Origin: CAZXEU01 sp964639665
GTDB taxonomy: Bacteria; Bacteroidota; Rhodothermia; Rhodothermales; Bin80
Length of the DNA: 54,275 nt
Direction of reading: 5' to 3'
NCBI GenBank assembly: GCA_964639665.1
Contig: CAZXEU010000029.1
Coordinates: forward strand, 1 to 54,275
A program made the position numbers and the translations under genes. This document shows positions 36,248-45,253 of this stretch, in pieces. Each line of letters begins with the position of its first letter. Positions within the stretch are counted from its first letter, which is position 1. The notes beneath the pieces were generated by a model. The model was not told the DNA's origin, ran no database searches, and was given only the letters and a program-made list of their open reading frames with translations.

Positions 36248-37252
36248 TTACGCGTTAACATCGACGACCGCGCGCCCGGATGTCTGGCCGTCCAGCATTC
36301 TGACCGCGTGTGATTTCACTGCTGCCAGGGGAAGCACACATTCTGCTATACGGTCAAGGATATCGGCGGTAACCAACCCTGCCAGCCGGCTCCAGGCCTC
36401 TCGCCGCAGGGCCATCGGGGGAAAGTTGGAATCAATGCCCAGGACACTGATGCCACGCAGGATGAACGGGAATACGGTCGTCTCCAGACCGTGACCAGTG
36501 ACGTTGCCGCAAGCGGCAACTACGCCGTGCCGGGCCAGTCGGCTGATGATTGCCGCAAGTGTAGGACCGCCCAATGTGTCCACGGCACCCGCGTGGCGTG
36601 CTGATTCAAGAGGGCGCTTCGCACCCCGCCCCAGCTCATCTCGGTGGATGATGCGGGAGGCCCCGAGCGCTGTCAGCGTGGGCCCGGCCCTCCTGTTGCC
36701 CGTCGAAGCCACTACCTCGTACCCCAGAAGCGAGAGAATCGCAGTGGCAAGACTGCCTACGCCGCCCGATGCACCGGTAACGACTACCTCACCGCCTTCC
36801 GGCCCGAGACCGTGCCGCTCCAGGGCCATGACAGCAAGCATGGCCGTCAGACCCGCCGTGCCCAGCACCATACTGCCCATCGGCGAGACCTCGTCCGGCA
36901 AATGCACGAGCGTATCAGCGGAAACGCGTTGCCGCTGGCTGAATCCTCCCCACTCATACTCTCCCAGTCCTCCTCCGGTCTGCACTACAGAATCCCCTGT
37001 CGAGAAACTGTCGGACGATGAGTGCACAACTCTGCCCACAAGATCGATTCCAGGTACAAACGGAAACGGGGCCCGCACAATCTTGCCTTTGCCCGTCACC
37101 GCCAGGGCATCCTTGTAATTCACGCTGGAATAGAGGACTTCCACTTCTACAGCATGATCAGGCAGTGCGGAGGACTCGAGATGCCGGACCAAGGCTTCTC
37201 CGGAAGATTCGAGCACCAGAGCGCGAAACGGCTGCGAGTCGGGACTTGACAT
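36248..37252 (-). CDS. YhdH/AcuI-type NADPH quinone oxidoreductase
   Basis: A medium-chain reductase of the YhdH/YhfP family; the characterised member AcuI reduces acrylyl-CoA. The product (334 residues from the ATG at 37252) contains the N-terminal VLYSSVNYKDALAVTGKGKI, PFVPGIDLVGRV, the nucleotide-binding VTGASGGVGSLA and a family-typical SVLGIDSNFPPMALR near the C-terminus. A TTG/ATG at 37270 would add six residues. It lies back to back with the TonB-like gene. Confidence 0.92.
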   Translation of the reverse strand: MSSPDSQPFRALVLESSGEALVRHLESSALPDHAVEVEVLYSSVNYKDALAVTGKGKIVRAPFPFVPGIDLVGRVVHSSSDSFSTGDSVVQTGGGLGEYEWGGFSQRQRVSADTLVHLPDEVSPMGSMVLGTAGLTAMLAVMALERHGLGPEGGEVVVTGASGGVGSLATAILSLLGYEVVASTGNRRAGPTLTALGASRIIHRDELGRGAKRPLESARHAGAVDTLGGPTLAAIISRLARHGVVAACGNVTGHGLETTVFPFILRGISVLGIDSNFPPMALRREAWSRLAGLVTADILDRIAECVLPLAAVKSHAVRMLDGQTSGRAVVDVNA

Positions 37253-37301
37253 AGTGCGCGCGCGTTGCAACGTTAGAAGAAGATCATCAGCTAAGCCTCC
37301 C

Positions 37302-37964
37302 TTGACAAGTCCTAGTCGCGCTCGGCCGTCTTATCCTATCGGATTGATGGCAGGACTCTGCGTCAGCCTGTCTGTTCTCGGAGTGCTCTTCAATATCCCG
37401 CTGGGGTCCAAGGTACAACGTTCCGGGTGGAGGCACCAGGCACCCGGTAGTCGGGAGAGGCTCGGTCTGCTCGATCTCAGGCAGCGCACAGAATCGCGCA
37501 GCTTCGGCGTGCCTGTTCGTGACTTCGGCCTGCCCGACAAGCCCGCAGACGAGCTGGAGCGCGGGCGGCGTGTTGAAGAAGCGCAGGTCGAAGAGTCTAC
37601 GAGTTCCATGGCACTTGACGGACTTGAGGCTCTCCCTGTCCTGGACGTGGCCGAGCGCATGCCCGATCTCGAGGGCGGTATCGGTGCGTACTATATCAAC
37701 ATCGAGTATCCCGAACGGGCCCGGCTTATGGGCATCCAGGGTCGCCTGGTCCTGCTTTTCGTCGTCGAACCGGACGGGAAGCCGAGCAACATCACCGTAG
37801 GCAAGTCCCTGCATCCGCTGTGCGATTCCGCGGCAGTGCGGGCCCTTCGACAAACGGTTTTCATTCCCGGTCACCACAACGGCAAGCCCGTGCGGGTTCG
37901 CATGAGGCTGCCGGTCTCCTTCCAACTACTGGACCGCCCGGTCGCAGACTCCGCGGCAGGTTAG
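37302..37964 (+). CDS. TonB-type energy-transducer protein
   Basis: A single-span inner-membrane protein with a C-terminal TonB domain. A helix (MAGLCVSLSVLGVLFNIPL) follows a positively charged tail; a flexible linker leads to the domain beginning PDLEGGIGAYYINIEYPERARLMGIQGRLVLLFVVEPDG and ending FIPGHHNGKPVRVRMRLPVSF. That fold contacts outer-membrane receptors. The start is uncertain: TTG 37302 is chosen because it leaves the charged tail and a little promoter space; GTG 37254 and ATG 37347 are alternatives. No ExbB/ExbD gene is adjacent. ClpS follows two bases after the stop. Confidence 0.85.
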   Translation: MTSPSRARPSYPIGLMAGLCVSLSVLGVLFNIPLGSKVQRSGWRHQAPGSRERLGLLDLRQRTESRSFGVPVRDFGLPDKPADELERGRRVEEAQVEESTSSMALDGLEALPVLDVAERMPDLEGGIGAYYINIEYPERARLMGIQGRLVLLFVVEPDGKPSNITVGKSLHPLCDSAAVRALRQTVFIPGHHNGKPVRVRMRLPVSFQLLDRPVADSAAG

Positions 37965-37965
37965 G

Positions 37966-38334
37966 ATGATCCGGGTCGCTCTTACATACTTGGGCACCCG
38001 GTATGCAGAAGGATTGCCCCATCCAGGCGAGTCCGTCGAATCTGGCGTCCAGGAGCGCACAGTGCGTCTTCCGAAGTTTCACGTCGTACTTCTGGATGAT
38101 GACGAACACACGTATGAATACGTAATCGAGATGCTGGTCAGCCTGTTCGGCCACAATCCGAAGAAGGCGTATGAACTGGCCCTGGAGGTAGACGCCACAG
38201 GACGCGTTGTAGTCGACACTACGACGCGGGAGCGCGCGGATCTCAAGCGAGACCAGATACTGACCTACGGGCCTGATCCGCGCCTCGAGTACAGCGCGAA
38301 ATCGATGGCTGCCGTTGTGGAAGCCGCAGCCTGA
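37966..38334 (+). CDS. clpS: ClpS-like Clp-protease adaptor
   Basis: The protein (122 residues) fits the ClpS fold: KFHVVLLDDDEHTYEYVIEML, then LFGHNPKKAYELALEVDATGRV and SMAAVVEAA at the end. ClpS delivers N-degron substrates to ClpA/ClpC. In E. coli the pocket uses Asn34, Asp35 and His66; here the aligned residues are Asp44, Asp45 and Asp76, so the His and Asn are replaced. This variant type occurs in several phyla and may differ in substrate choice (family knowledge from memory). The first 33 residues are not conserved, so the true start may be further in. Confidence 0.82.
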   Translation: MIRVALTYLGTRYAEGLPHPGESVESGVQERTVRLPKFHVVLLDDDEHTYEYVIEMLVSLFGHNPKKAYELALEVDATGRVVVDTTTRERADLKRDQILTYGPDPRLEYSAKSMAAVVEAAA

Positions 38335-38508
38335 CGATGTCGATTTGGGCGCTTGGGCAACGCTCGTCAAGTCGAAAAGCCGTGCGTTCACGGCCAATAA
38401 TTCTACGCAAATGCTCTAGCTGCAGCCTCGCTCCGCATCGAAGTGTGACATTTTAGACAGTTGATCGCCTGAATTATTAGCTTCCCCCAACGAAATCAGG
38501 GATGCCCT

Positions 38509-39423
38509 ATGTCGCTCCAAGAACCAATGAGCCTAATCGAAACGCTCAAGGGACGCATTCGACAGCACGATTCATTGTTGAGGGAAAACGAAACGCGCAC
38601 TCGAATGGCTTTGATAGATCCTTTGCTCCAAATGCTCGGATGGAGCGTCCACGACCCCGACCAAGTGATAGGCGAATACCAGTTAGGCAGTGGCTGGGCG
38701 GATTACGCACTCTTGAAGGGCGACGGCAAACCAATGGCCGTCATTGAGGCGAAGAAACTCGGCACTAACTTGGCATCTCACCGGTCTCAAATGGTAGGCT
38801 ATGCGGTTGCGTCCGGAATTGAGTATGCGGCACTGACCGATGGAGACAACTGGGAAGTATATCAGGTTTTCGAACCCGTTCCGCTGGAAGACAAGTGCGT
38901 CCTGAAAGTCTCCATATCCAGAGACCCAGCTTCCACCAGTGCGCTCAGGCTGCTGTTTCTCTGGCGTTCAAATCTAGGCAATGGAAGCCCCGTGCAGGCC
39001 GTTCGTCCCATTTTGATGCCGGATCCGATAGAACCCCATGCGGGATGGGTCACTCTTGCCACGTACGACCCTGAGCCGTACACAAGCTGTCCTCAGGCCA
39101 TCAAATACTGGGACGGTAGCAGCCAGAAACTTGGGCGCTGGTACGAAATCCTCACGTTCATAGTGGAAAAGCTGTATCGCGACGGTGATCTGTTGGAGTC
39201 TGATCTCCCGGTAAGATCAAAGGCGACTAGCAAAACGTGCATTGCCAATGCCGAGCCAAGGCACCCGGATGGACGTCCGTTCAAGGATAGTTCGTCCGTT
39301 GCTGGGTCCTCCATTCATGTGAATACGCATCTAAATGCAAAGCAGGTTCGTCAAAATGCGAAGATGGTGCTCGCACGGTTTCACAAAGGGCCAGAAACCG
39401 TGATGTTGCGAGTGGCAGACTGA
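38509..39423 (+). CDS. Stand-alone HsdR-N-like PD-(D/E)XK nuclease
   Basis: A 304-residue protein with the type I restriction HsdR N-terminal nuclease signature: ENETRTRMALIDPLLQMLGW (29-45), DYALLKGDGKPMAVIEAKKLG with Asp65 and the Glu80-x-Lys82 pair of the PD-(D/E)XK core, and an SQMVGYAVASGIEYAALTDG stretch. The rest has no recognised domain and no helicase part, so it is not a full HsdR, and no methylase or specificity gene is nearby. The flanking DNA is visibly less GC-rich than the neighbours, suggesting acquisition. A role in defence or nucleic-acid processing is inferred. An ATG at 38527 is an alternative start. Confidence 0.78.
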   Translation: MSLQEPMSLIETLKGRIRQHDSLLRENETRTRMALIDPLLQMLGWSVHDPDQVIGEYQLGSGWADYALLKGDGKPMAVIEAKKLGTNLASHRSQMVGYAVASGIEYAALTDGDNWEVYQVFEPVPLEDKCVLKVSISRDPASTSALRLLFLWRSNLGNGSPVQAVRPILMPDPIEPHAGWVTLATYDPEPYTSCPQAIKYWDGSSQKLGRWYEILTFIVEKLYRDGDLLESDLPVRSKATSKTCIANAEPRHPDGRPFKDSSSVAGSSIHVNTHLNAKQVRQNAKMVLARFHKGPETVMLRVAD

Positions 39424-39603
39424 CGCCCGCGTCACCGGCCAGTCTCATGCCGGCCCAGAAAATTGGTGCCTACTCTCCTGCAAGCTTCGTCCCGCGCCGT
39501 AAGCCGCAAGCACGCGATTCCCAATCGCCCACGCGAACATAGAGGCCCGCCCTAGCCGTGGTTCAGACGCGCTGCAGCGCCTCAAAGCGCCCTCCCATCA
39601 CCA

Positions 39604-41163
39604 CTACATCGGTGGGTAACTGTAGGATGCTCCGAGGCCAAGCGGAATGCCGAGCAGCCAATACAGGATCAGGAACACCGTCCACAGGGCCAAAAACGTC
39701 AGGCTGTAGGGAATCATGATCGAGGTAAGCGTCCCTATACCCGTCTTCTTCACGTAGCGCTGGCAGTAAACAACCACGAGCGGGAAGTAGGGCATGAGCG
39801 GCGTGATGATATTCGAAGAGGAATCCCCCACCCGGTAGGCGGCCTGCGTCAGCTCCGGCGAAATCCCTACCTGCATGAGCATCGGCACGAATATGGGAGC
39901 CAGCAGCGCCCATTTGGCGGAAGCCGAGCCTACGAACAGGTTCACAAATGCCGTAAGCAGCACTATACCCACTATCGTGACGCTGCCGGGAAGGGCAAGA
40001 GCCTTGAGCAGGGATGCTCCCTTGAGCGCCAGCAGCGCTCCGATATTGGATTCGCCAAACGCATGTACGAAAAGCGCGCAAAAGAAGGCCATTACGATGT
40101 AGTAGGCCATGCCATCCATGGCCTTGGTCATGGCGTCAACAATGTCCTTGGACTTGCGGAAAACACCTGCCACTAATCCGTACACCACACCCGGAATCAG
40201 AAATAGCAGGAATATCAGGGGCACAATCGATTGCATGATCGGCGCCTGGAAGGAGTTGAGCGATCCTTCGGCGTCGCGGAACGGCGAATCGGCGGGCAAG
40301 AGCACCAGTACGAGTACCACCAAGCCCAGTACCAGGACTCCCGTGGAAATGAAGAAGGCACTGCTTTCCCTCGCCGCCATGGTGTCCATGGGAGGGGCCT
40401 CTTCCGCATCCTGATCCACTGGCACGGCCTTGTCCAGGCGCGGCTCCACGATGCGATCCGTGACGAACCATCCCAGCCCGATTATGAGGAAACTGGAAAT
40501 GGCCGTGAAGAAATAATTGCACAGAGGATTGACCAGGATCGCGGCATCCAGTATCTGCGCCGCAGGCTGCGTAAATCCCTGCAAAAGCGGATCCAGCGCG
40601 GAGGGAAGCGGATTGGCGCTGAAGCCACCCGATACCCCGGCAAACGCGGCAGCAATACCCGCAAGCGGGTGCCTGCCGGCGGCGTAGAATATGACTCCTC
40701 CGAGGGGTATAACCAGCACGTAACCGGCATCCACGGCGCTGTGGCTGATCAGGCCGACCAGGACCACCATGGGTGTCAGCAGGCTCCGCGCCGTGCTGCC
40801 CAGCAGCAACTTGATGCCCGTATTGAAATAGCCTGCCTCATCCGCTACGCCCACCCCAAGCATCGCCACCAGAACCACTCCCAGCGGCGCAAAGCCGGTG
40901 AAAATGCTCACCATGTTCGACAGGAAAGCGGTCAGCGCGCTGCCGGCCAGAAGATTGTTGATAACCAGCGGGGATCCCGTGCGCGGATCAATGACGTCGA
41001 ACGTGGACGACGTAAGAAGAGCGGAAAGGACCCAAACGATCACCAGCGACAGCAAGAAAAGCATCGCCGGGTCCGGAAGCTTGTTTCCGACCAGTTCTAT
41101 GCCGCCCAGAAACCGGTCAACAAGGCCGGAACGGGACCTGGCAGGGGTATCTTGATCGCTCAC
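39604..41163 (-). CDS. AbgT-family transporter
   Basis: A 519-residue inner-membrane protein of the AbgT family, whose members import p-aminobenzoyl-glutamate or export sulfonamide-type antimetabolites. Features are IELVGNKLPDPAMLFLLSLVIVW at the start, GFAPLGVVLVAMLGVGVAD, the ISHSAVDAGYVLVIPLGG segment, GGFSANPLPSALDPLL, and a C-terminal half with VGDSSSNIITPLMPYFPLVV. The start is a GTG at 41163 that overlaps the stop of the GH3 gene (GTGA), so expression is coupled to the glycosidase. Confidence 0.94.
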   Translation of the reverse strand: MSDQDTPARSRSGLVDRFLGGIELVGNKLPDPAMLFLLSLVIVWVLSALLTSSTFDVIDPRTGSPLVINNLLAGSALTAFLSNMVSIFTGFAPLGVVLVAMLGVGVADEAGYFNTGIKLLLGSTARSLLTPMVVLVGLISHSAVDAGYVLVIPLGGVIFYAAGRHPLAGIAAAFAGVSGGFSANPLPSALDPLLQGFTQPAAQILDAAILVNPLCNYFFTAISSFLIIGLGWFVTDRIVEPRLDKAVPVDQDAEEAPPMDTMAARESSAFFISTGVLVLGLVVLVLVLLPADSPFRDAEGSLNSFQAPIMQSIVPLIFLLFLIPGVVYGLVAGVFRKSKDIVDAMTKAMDGMAYYIVMAFFCALFVHAFGESNIGALLALKGASLLKALALPGSVTIVGIVLLTAFVNLFVGSASAKWALLAPIFVPMLMQVGISPELTQAAYRVGDSSSNIITPLMPYFPLVVVYCQRYVKKTGIGTLTSIMIPYSLTFLALWTVFLILYWLLGIPLGLGASYSYPPM

Positions 41164-43226
41164 GGTATCGGAATCTCTAGTTGCGGCGGCACCTCGGTTG
41201 TGTCCTGAAGCTGTGTGTCCACCTGGGTCGTGTCCTGCGCTTCCGTGGTATCAGGGCCCGAATAGCTGAGACCGAATCCAAACGGAAATAGTGGATCAGC
41301 GGAGTCGTACGGCACGTCTTCCAGCTGCTCCCGCACCGCGCGCATGGAAGATGGCAGCTCGACAGGCAACCGCCCAGAAGGATCAAATCGCCCGAATACC
41401 GCATCCAGGATGACTTCGTCCGAGGCGCCGAAGTTGGCCAGTAGCCCGGCAGCGCTCTCCGCCACTTCCGGAATCACGGCCGGGCGGTCCATGAAGACGT
41501 CTACAACGGTTGGAAGGGCGCGGGTGATCGCAAGGATGCCAGCCAGCTGCTCCCCCTTGAAATCCAGGTCGCCCTGGTGCATCATGCTCTCCAGCATCCC
41601 GCTGCCGGGCGGCGGCTCGTACGGGGTGTCCAATCTGAGAAGCGCCACGGTGGCGTCCGCAGGATCATCTACTACGGTCGCATACCGGGCCGCCACGCTG
41701 CTGTCCACATTCTGGATATACAGGCGTTCTCCGTCTTCAAGCGGCAGCAGTGCGGCTCCACCCAATTCCGCATTCTTGAGCAGGACGATGGACGCCTGCT
41801 GCGCACTCTTGCCCGCCTCCATGAAGCTCGCATTTCCCACTGTTTCGCTGGCGGCATACTCATCCACATACGGATCGTCAAAGAGTCCTAGCAAAAACTT
41901 GTCCCGCAGAAGCCTGCTTACCGAGCTGTCGAGACGCTCTTCGTCCACCCTGCCCGTTTCCACCAGCTCAATGATCCACTCCGGATTGGATTCTCCACCA
42001 AAAATATCGACGCCGGCATTCAGGGCTTTCTCGGCGCGGTCGACCGGCGACAGCTCCTCCACTCCCCAGCCTGGCGACTCAAGAAGGATCCAGCCGAGCA
42101 CGCCCTTGCTGCTTAGCACCGCCCAGTCCGTGCTGATGACCCCGTCAAAGCCCAATTCATTGCGCAGGAGATCTGTTACGATCTCCCGGCTGAAGGCAAA
42201 GCCCACAGGCTCTTCTGTGATGCCGACGCCCACGCCATAACTCACCATGATCTGCGCGGTACCCGCCGCCATCGCACCGGTCACGAAGGGGGCCAAGTGA
42301 TAGTCGAACTGCCCTCCCGGGTATACCTGGTCCTTGCCATAGGAGAAATGGGCTTCCCATCCATCATCCTGCGGTCCTCCTCCCGGAAAGTGCTTGGTCA
42401 TTGTCGCGACGCTTTCAGAGCCGAGTGATGTGCCCTGCAGCCCGCTGATGTATGCGCGACCCAAACGGGCAGCCAGGTCACCGTCCTCACCGAACGTGCC
42501 CAGAACACGGGACCAGCGGGGTTCCGTTGCCAGGTCCATCATCGGATGCAGGGCCAATCGTATGCCCACGGCAAGATACTCCTGCCGCACGATATCGGCG
42601 AACGACGCAACCAGCTGCGAATCGCGCGCAGCCGCAAGCCCGAGCGGCTGCGGCCACACGGAAAAAGCACCGCCGAACATGGCAGCGATAGGGCCGGTCA
42701 GGTAGCCGTGTCTCGGATCGGAAGCAATGGTGACAGGAATACCCAGCCGCGATCGCTCCGCCAGTTTCTGCACGGCATTGTACCACCTCGCCATGGCGGC
42801 AGGACTGTTGGCCTGCATGATATTGAAGTGGTTCATGTGGCGACGAACGATCATCGTCGAGTTTGTGGGCATAAGGAAGCTGAAGGGATTGTCGGGCGTC
42901 GGGCGCTCCTGGAGCGTGCCGTCCGGATCCATGGCAATCATTTGTATGAACATCATGCCAGCCTTTTCCTCCAGGGTCATCCTGGAGAGCACATCCTGCA
43001 CGCGCTCCTCCACGGGGGCAGCGACATCTTCGTAGGGATCCATGATCCCGTTCTTGTTGAGATCCCGATAGGCTGTGCCGTCGGAAATCCTGACAGGTGC
43101 CTCCGGTCCCAGGCCGGCCATCGTACTTCCTGAGACAATGGCGTAGTACAAGAAGAAGCCGAGCACGCCAGCCGCTGCCACGACCAATATGCTGAGTATG
43201 GCGATTGTTATTCTTCGCAAGATCAC
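41160..43226 (-). CDS. Glycoside hydrolase family 3 enzyme, membrane-anchored
   Basis: A 688-residue GH3 protein, a beta-glucosidase/xylosidase-type exo-enzyme. An N-terminal hydrophobic helix (about 7-30) anchors or exports it. It then shows YRDLNKNGIMDPYED, SRMTLEEKAGMMF, MTKHFPGGGPQDDG and GFDGVISTDW, where the Asp is the expected nucleophile, followed by the GH3 C-terminal domain with ASIVLLKN and PFGFGLSY. The usual C-terminal Fn3 domain is absent; it ends in a low-complexity tail rich in DTT and Gln (residues about 655-688). Substrate is unknown. It overlaps the AbgT gene. Confidence 0.93.
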   Translation of the reverse strand: MILRRITIAILSILVVAAAGVLGFFLYYAIVSGSTMAGLGPEAPVRISDGTAYRDLNKNGIMDPYEDVAAPVEERVQDVLSRMTLEEKAGMMFIQMIAMDPDGTLQERPTPDNPFSFLMPTNSTMIVRRHMNHFNIMQANSPAAMARWYNAVQKLAERSRLGIPVTIASDPRHGYLTGPIAAMFGGAFSVWPQPLGLAAARDSQLVASFADIVRQEYLAVGIRLALHPMMDLATEPRWSRVLGTFGEDGDLAARLGRAYISGLQGTSLGSESVATMTKHFPGGGPQDDGWEAHFSYGKDQVYPGGQFDYHLAPFVTGAMAAGTAQIMVSYGVGVGITEEPVGFAFSREIVTDLLRNELGFDGVISTDWAVLSSKGVLGWILLESPGWGVEELSPVDRAEKALNAGVDIFGGESNPEWIIELVETGRVDEERLDSSVSRLLRDKFLLGLFDDPYVDEYAASETVGNASFMEAGKSAQQASIVLLKNAELGGAALLPLEDGERLYIQNVDSSVAARYATVVDDPADATVALLRLDTPYEPPPGSGMLESMMHQGDLDFKGEQLAGILAITRALPTVVDVFMDRPAVIPEVAESAAGLLANFGASDEVILDAVFGRFDPSGRLPVELPSSMRAVREQLEDVPYDSADPLFPFGFGLSYSGPDTTEAQDTTQVDTQLQDTTEVPPQLEIPIP

Positions 43227-43320
43227 TGCGCCACCTGTTTGGCCTGAGAATTCAAACTGCAGTCTAAAATACGCGTTCAGGGCACACTTCTGTGCATTCC
43301 GTTAACATCGGGCAACTGAC

Positions 43321-44541
43321 ATGACACCGGTTGAAGACATCAGGAGCCAGTTCCCGGCCCTGCGGCGCCGCCACAAGGGACACAACGTGGCATACTTCGA
43401 TGGCCCGGGAGGAACGCAGGTCCCGCGCACGGTGGTCGAGGCCATGGCGGACTACCTGTACCACCACAACGCCAATACGCACTGGGCCTACCCCACGAGC
43501 GCCGAGACAGACCAGGTGCTGGAGGATGCGCGCTCCGCCTTCGCGGACTTCCTGGACTGCGAGGCAGACTGCGTTGCCTTCGGCAACAACATGACAACGC
43601 TTACCTTCCATGTGGCGCGCGCCATCGGCCGACGGCTGCAGCCAGGTGACGAGATCATCGTAACCGATCTAGACCACCATGCCAACATCGACCCCTGGCT
43701 GGACCTGGCCCGAGAGCGGCGACTCGCCGTACGCCACGCCCGCTTCGATGCCGGTACCGGTACGCTCGACTGGAACCACCTGGAGAGCCTGGTTTCCGAG
43801 CGAACGCGTGTTCTGGCCGTTGGCGCGGCCTCCAATGCCCTGGGAACCATCAATGACGTGGCCCGGGCCTGCCGGCTTGCCCGCGCAGCGGGTGCCCTCT
43901 CGTTCATAGATGCCGTTCATTATGCGGCCCACTGGCCGCCCGAGGTCCGGCGCTGGGACTGCGACTTTATGGCCTGCTCCGCCTACAAGTTCTATGGACC
44001 GCATGCAGCCGTATTGTATGGCAGAAAGGAGCTTCTGGATCAGCTAGGCGTGCCGCGACTGGTGCCGGCGCCGGACACTGCGCCGGAAAGATTCGAAACC
44101 GGTACGCAGAATCACGAGGGCATAGCCGGTGCGGCGGCAGCCGTCAATTTCCTTGCTTCCCTGGCGCCTGGCACAACGCGCCGGGAACGCCTGTCGACCG
44201 CATCCCGGGCAATACATGAGCGGACGCGCGCACAACTTGCCTTGCTGTGGTCCGGCCTGGCGGCGATAGGGTCCGTGACACTGTACGGTCCGCAGCCGGA
44301 TGAGACACGCACGCCGACTCTTGCATTCACCGTTCGTGGCAAGAGCAGCGAGGACGTTTGCCGGGAGCTATCGCAGGAGGGCCTTTTCCTGTCACATGGA
44401 GACTTCTATGCCATGACCGTGGTGAGAAGGCTCGGCGTGGAAGGCCTCGTGCGCGCTGGCTGTGCGTGTTACACCACGCATGCCGAAGCGGAGCGTCTCG
44501 TCCGGGCCGTGGACCGCATAGCAGCTACAGCGCGCCCGTAA
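43321..44541 (+). CDS. Cysteine-desulfurase-like PLP enzyme (VC1184 family)
   Basis: A 406-residue class V aminotransferase close to the VC1184/TIGR01976 cysteine-desulfurase-like group. The PLP site is seen as FGNNMTTLTFHVAR, TDLDHHANIDPW, SFIDAVHYAAH with the cofactor Asp (about 197), and CSAYKFYGPH with the PLP-binding Lys (about 223). FETGTQNHEGIAGAAAAV and a C-terminal VRAGCACYTTHAEAERL complete it. The catalytic Cys loop of SufS is not obvious, so a desulfurase activity is not certain. Its last 17 bases overlap the convergent CPBP gene. Confidence 0.9.
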   Translation: MTPVEDIRSQFPALRRRHKGHNVAYFDGPGGTQVPRTVVEAMADYLYHHNANTHWAYPTSAETDQVLEDARSAFADFLDCEADCVAFGNNMTTLTFHVARAIGRRLQPGDEIIVTDLDHHANIDPWLDLARERRLAVRHARFDAGTGTLDWNHLESLVSERTRVLAVGAASNALGTINDVARACRLARAAGALSFIDAVHYAAHWPPEVRRWDCDFMACSAYKFYGPHAAVLYGRKELLDQLGVPRLVPAPDTAPERFETGTQNHEGIAGAAAAVNFLASLAPGTTRRERLSTASRAIHERTRAQLALLWSGLAAIGSVTLYGPQPDETRTPTLAFTVRGKSSEDVCRELSQEGLFLSHGDFYAMTVVRRLGVEGLVRAGCACYTTHAEAERLVRAVDRIAATARP

Positions 44542-45253
44542 TCACCATCACGTCGTACAGCGCATGCGTCCAGGCGGCAACGCCGAATCCACGCACCAGA
44601 AACACGACATTCAGCGCAAGCCCGAAAAGGGCCCGGTACAGAAAGGAGCCCAGCTCGAATGCATCGCCAAGTGCGCCCACGTAATGGACCGCGCTGAAGA
44701 CCACGGCTCCCAGAACCGCAGCAATGGCATATGCTCCCACCCTGCCCAGTTCCGGGACGATGCGTGTCAGCACCAGAAACAGCGTTCCGACAAGCACGAC
44801 GCGAAAGAGCAGTTCCTCGTATAATCCCGCACCGATCGACAGCACGAGACCGGCCACCAAGCCCGGTTCGTAGTTTTGCGCTACTGCCATCAGCCGCTGG
44901 GTCAAATCAGACACAACCAGCGCCAACAGCACCGCGTAAAGGGCACTTTCCGCCATAATCCAGAGCGCGTAACCCGGGCGCAGCGGAATCCGCTTCTTTC
45001 TCTCGGCGATGAATACGGCCGTTCCAATGCCCACCACCACCAGCGCCGCAACAAGCATTCCCCCGTCGCCCAGACGCGGCATAACCCACTTCATCCATAC
45101 TTCCGCGCTGATGCGAACCGGCTGCGCCGCGTCGCGATTGACCACCCTGATTAGGATCTCATACGCTGCCAGAAGGGGAAGCGCCATCAGGAAGCCGTAC
45201 GTAGCGGTACGTGTTGCGGCGTGATATGCCCTAACACGCGCCGGCCTATCCAT
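44525..45253 (-). CDS. CPBP-family intramembrane metalloprotease
   Basis: The product (242 residues from the ATG at 45253) has about six to seven membrane helices and the CPBP (CAAX-type) motifs: GAGLYEELLFRVVLVG with the EExxxR element and, two helices on, VFSAVHY with the conserved His. Members cleave within membranes or process prenylated or bacteriocin-type proteins. The frame is open further upstream, but the ATG at 45253 is natural and overlaps the TPR gene by eight bases. The substrate is unknown. Confidence 0.88.
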   Translation of the reverse strand: MDRPARVRAYHAATRTATYGFLMALPLLAAYEILIRVVNRDAAQPVRISAEVWMKWVMPRLGDGGMLVAALVVVGIGTAVFIAERKKRIPLRPGYALWIMAESALYAVLLALVVSDLTQRLMAVAQNYEPGLVAGLVLSIGAGLYEELLFRVVLVGTLFLVLTRIVPELGRVGAYAIAAVLGAVVFSAVHYVGALGDAFELGSFLYRALFGLALNVVFLVRGFGVAAWTHALYDVMVITGAL

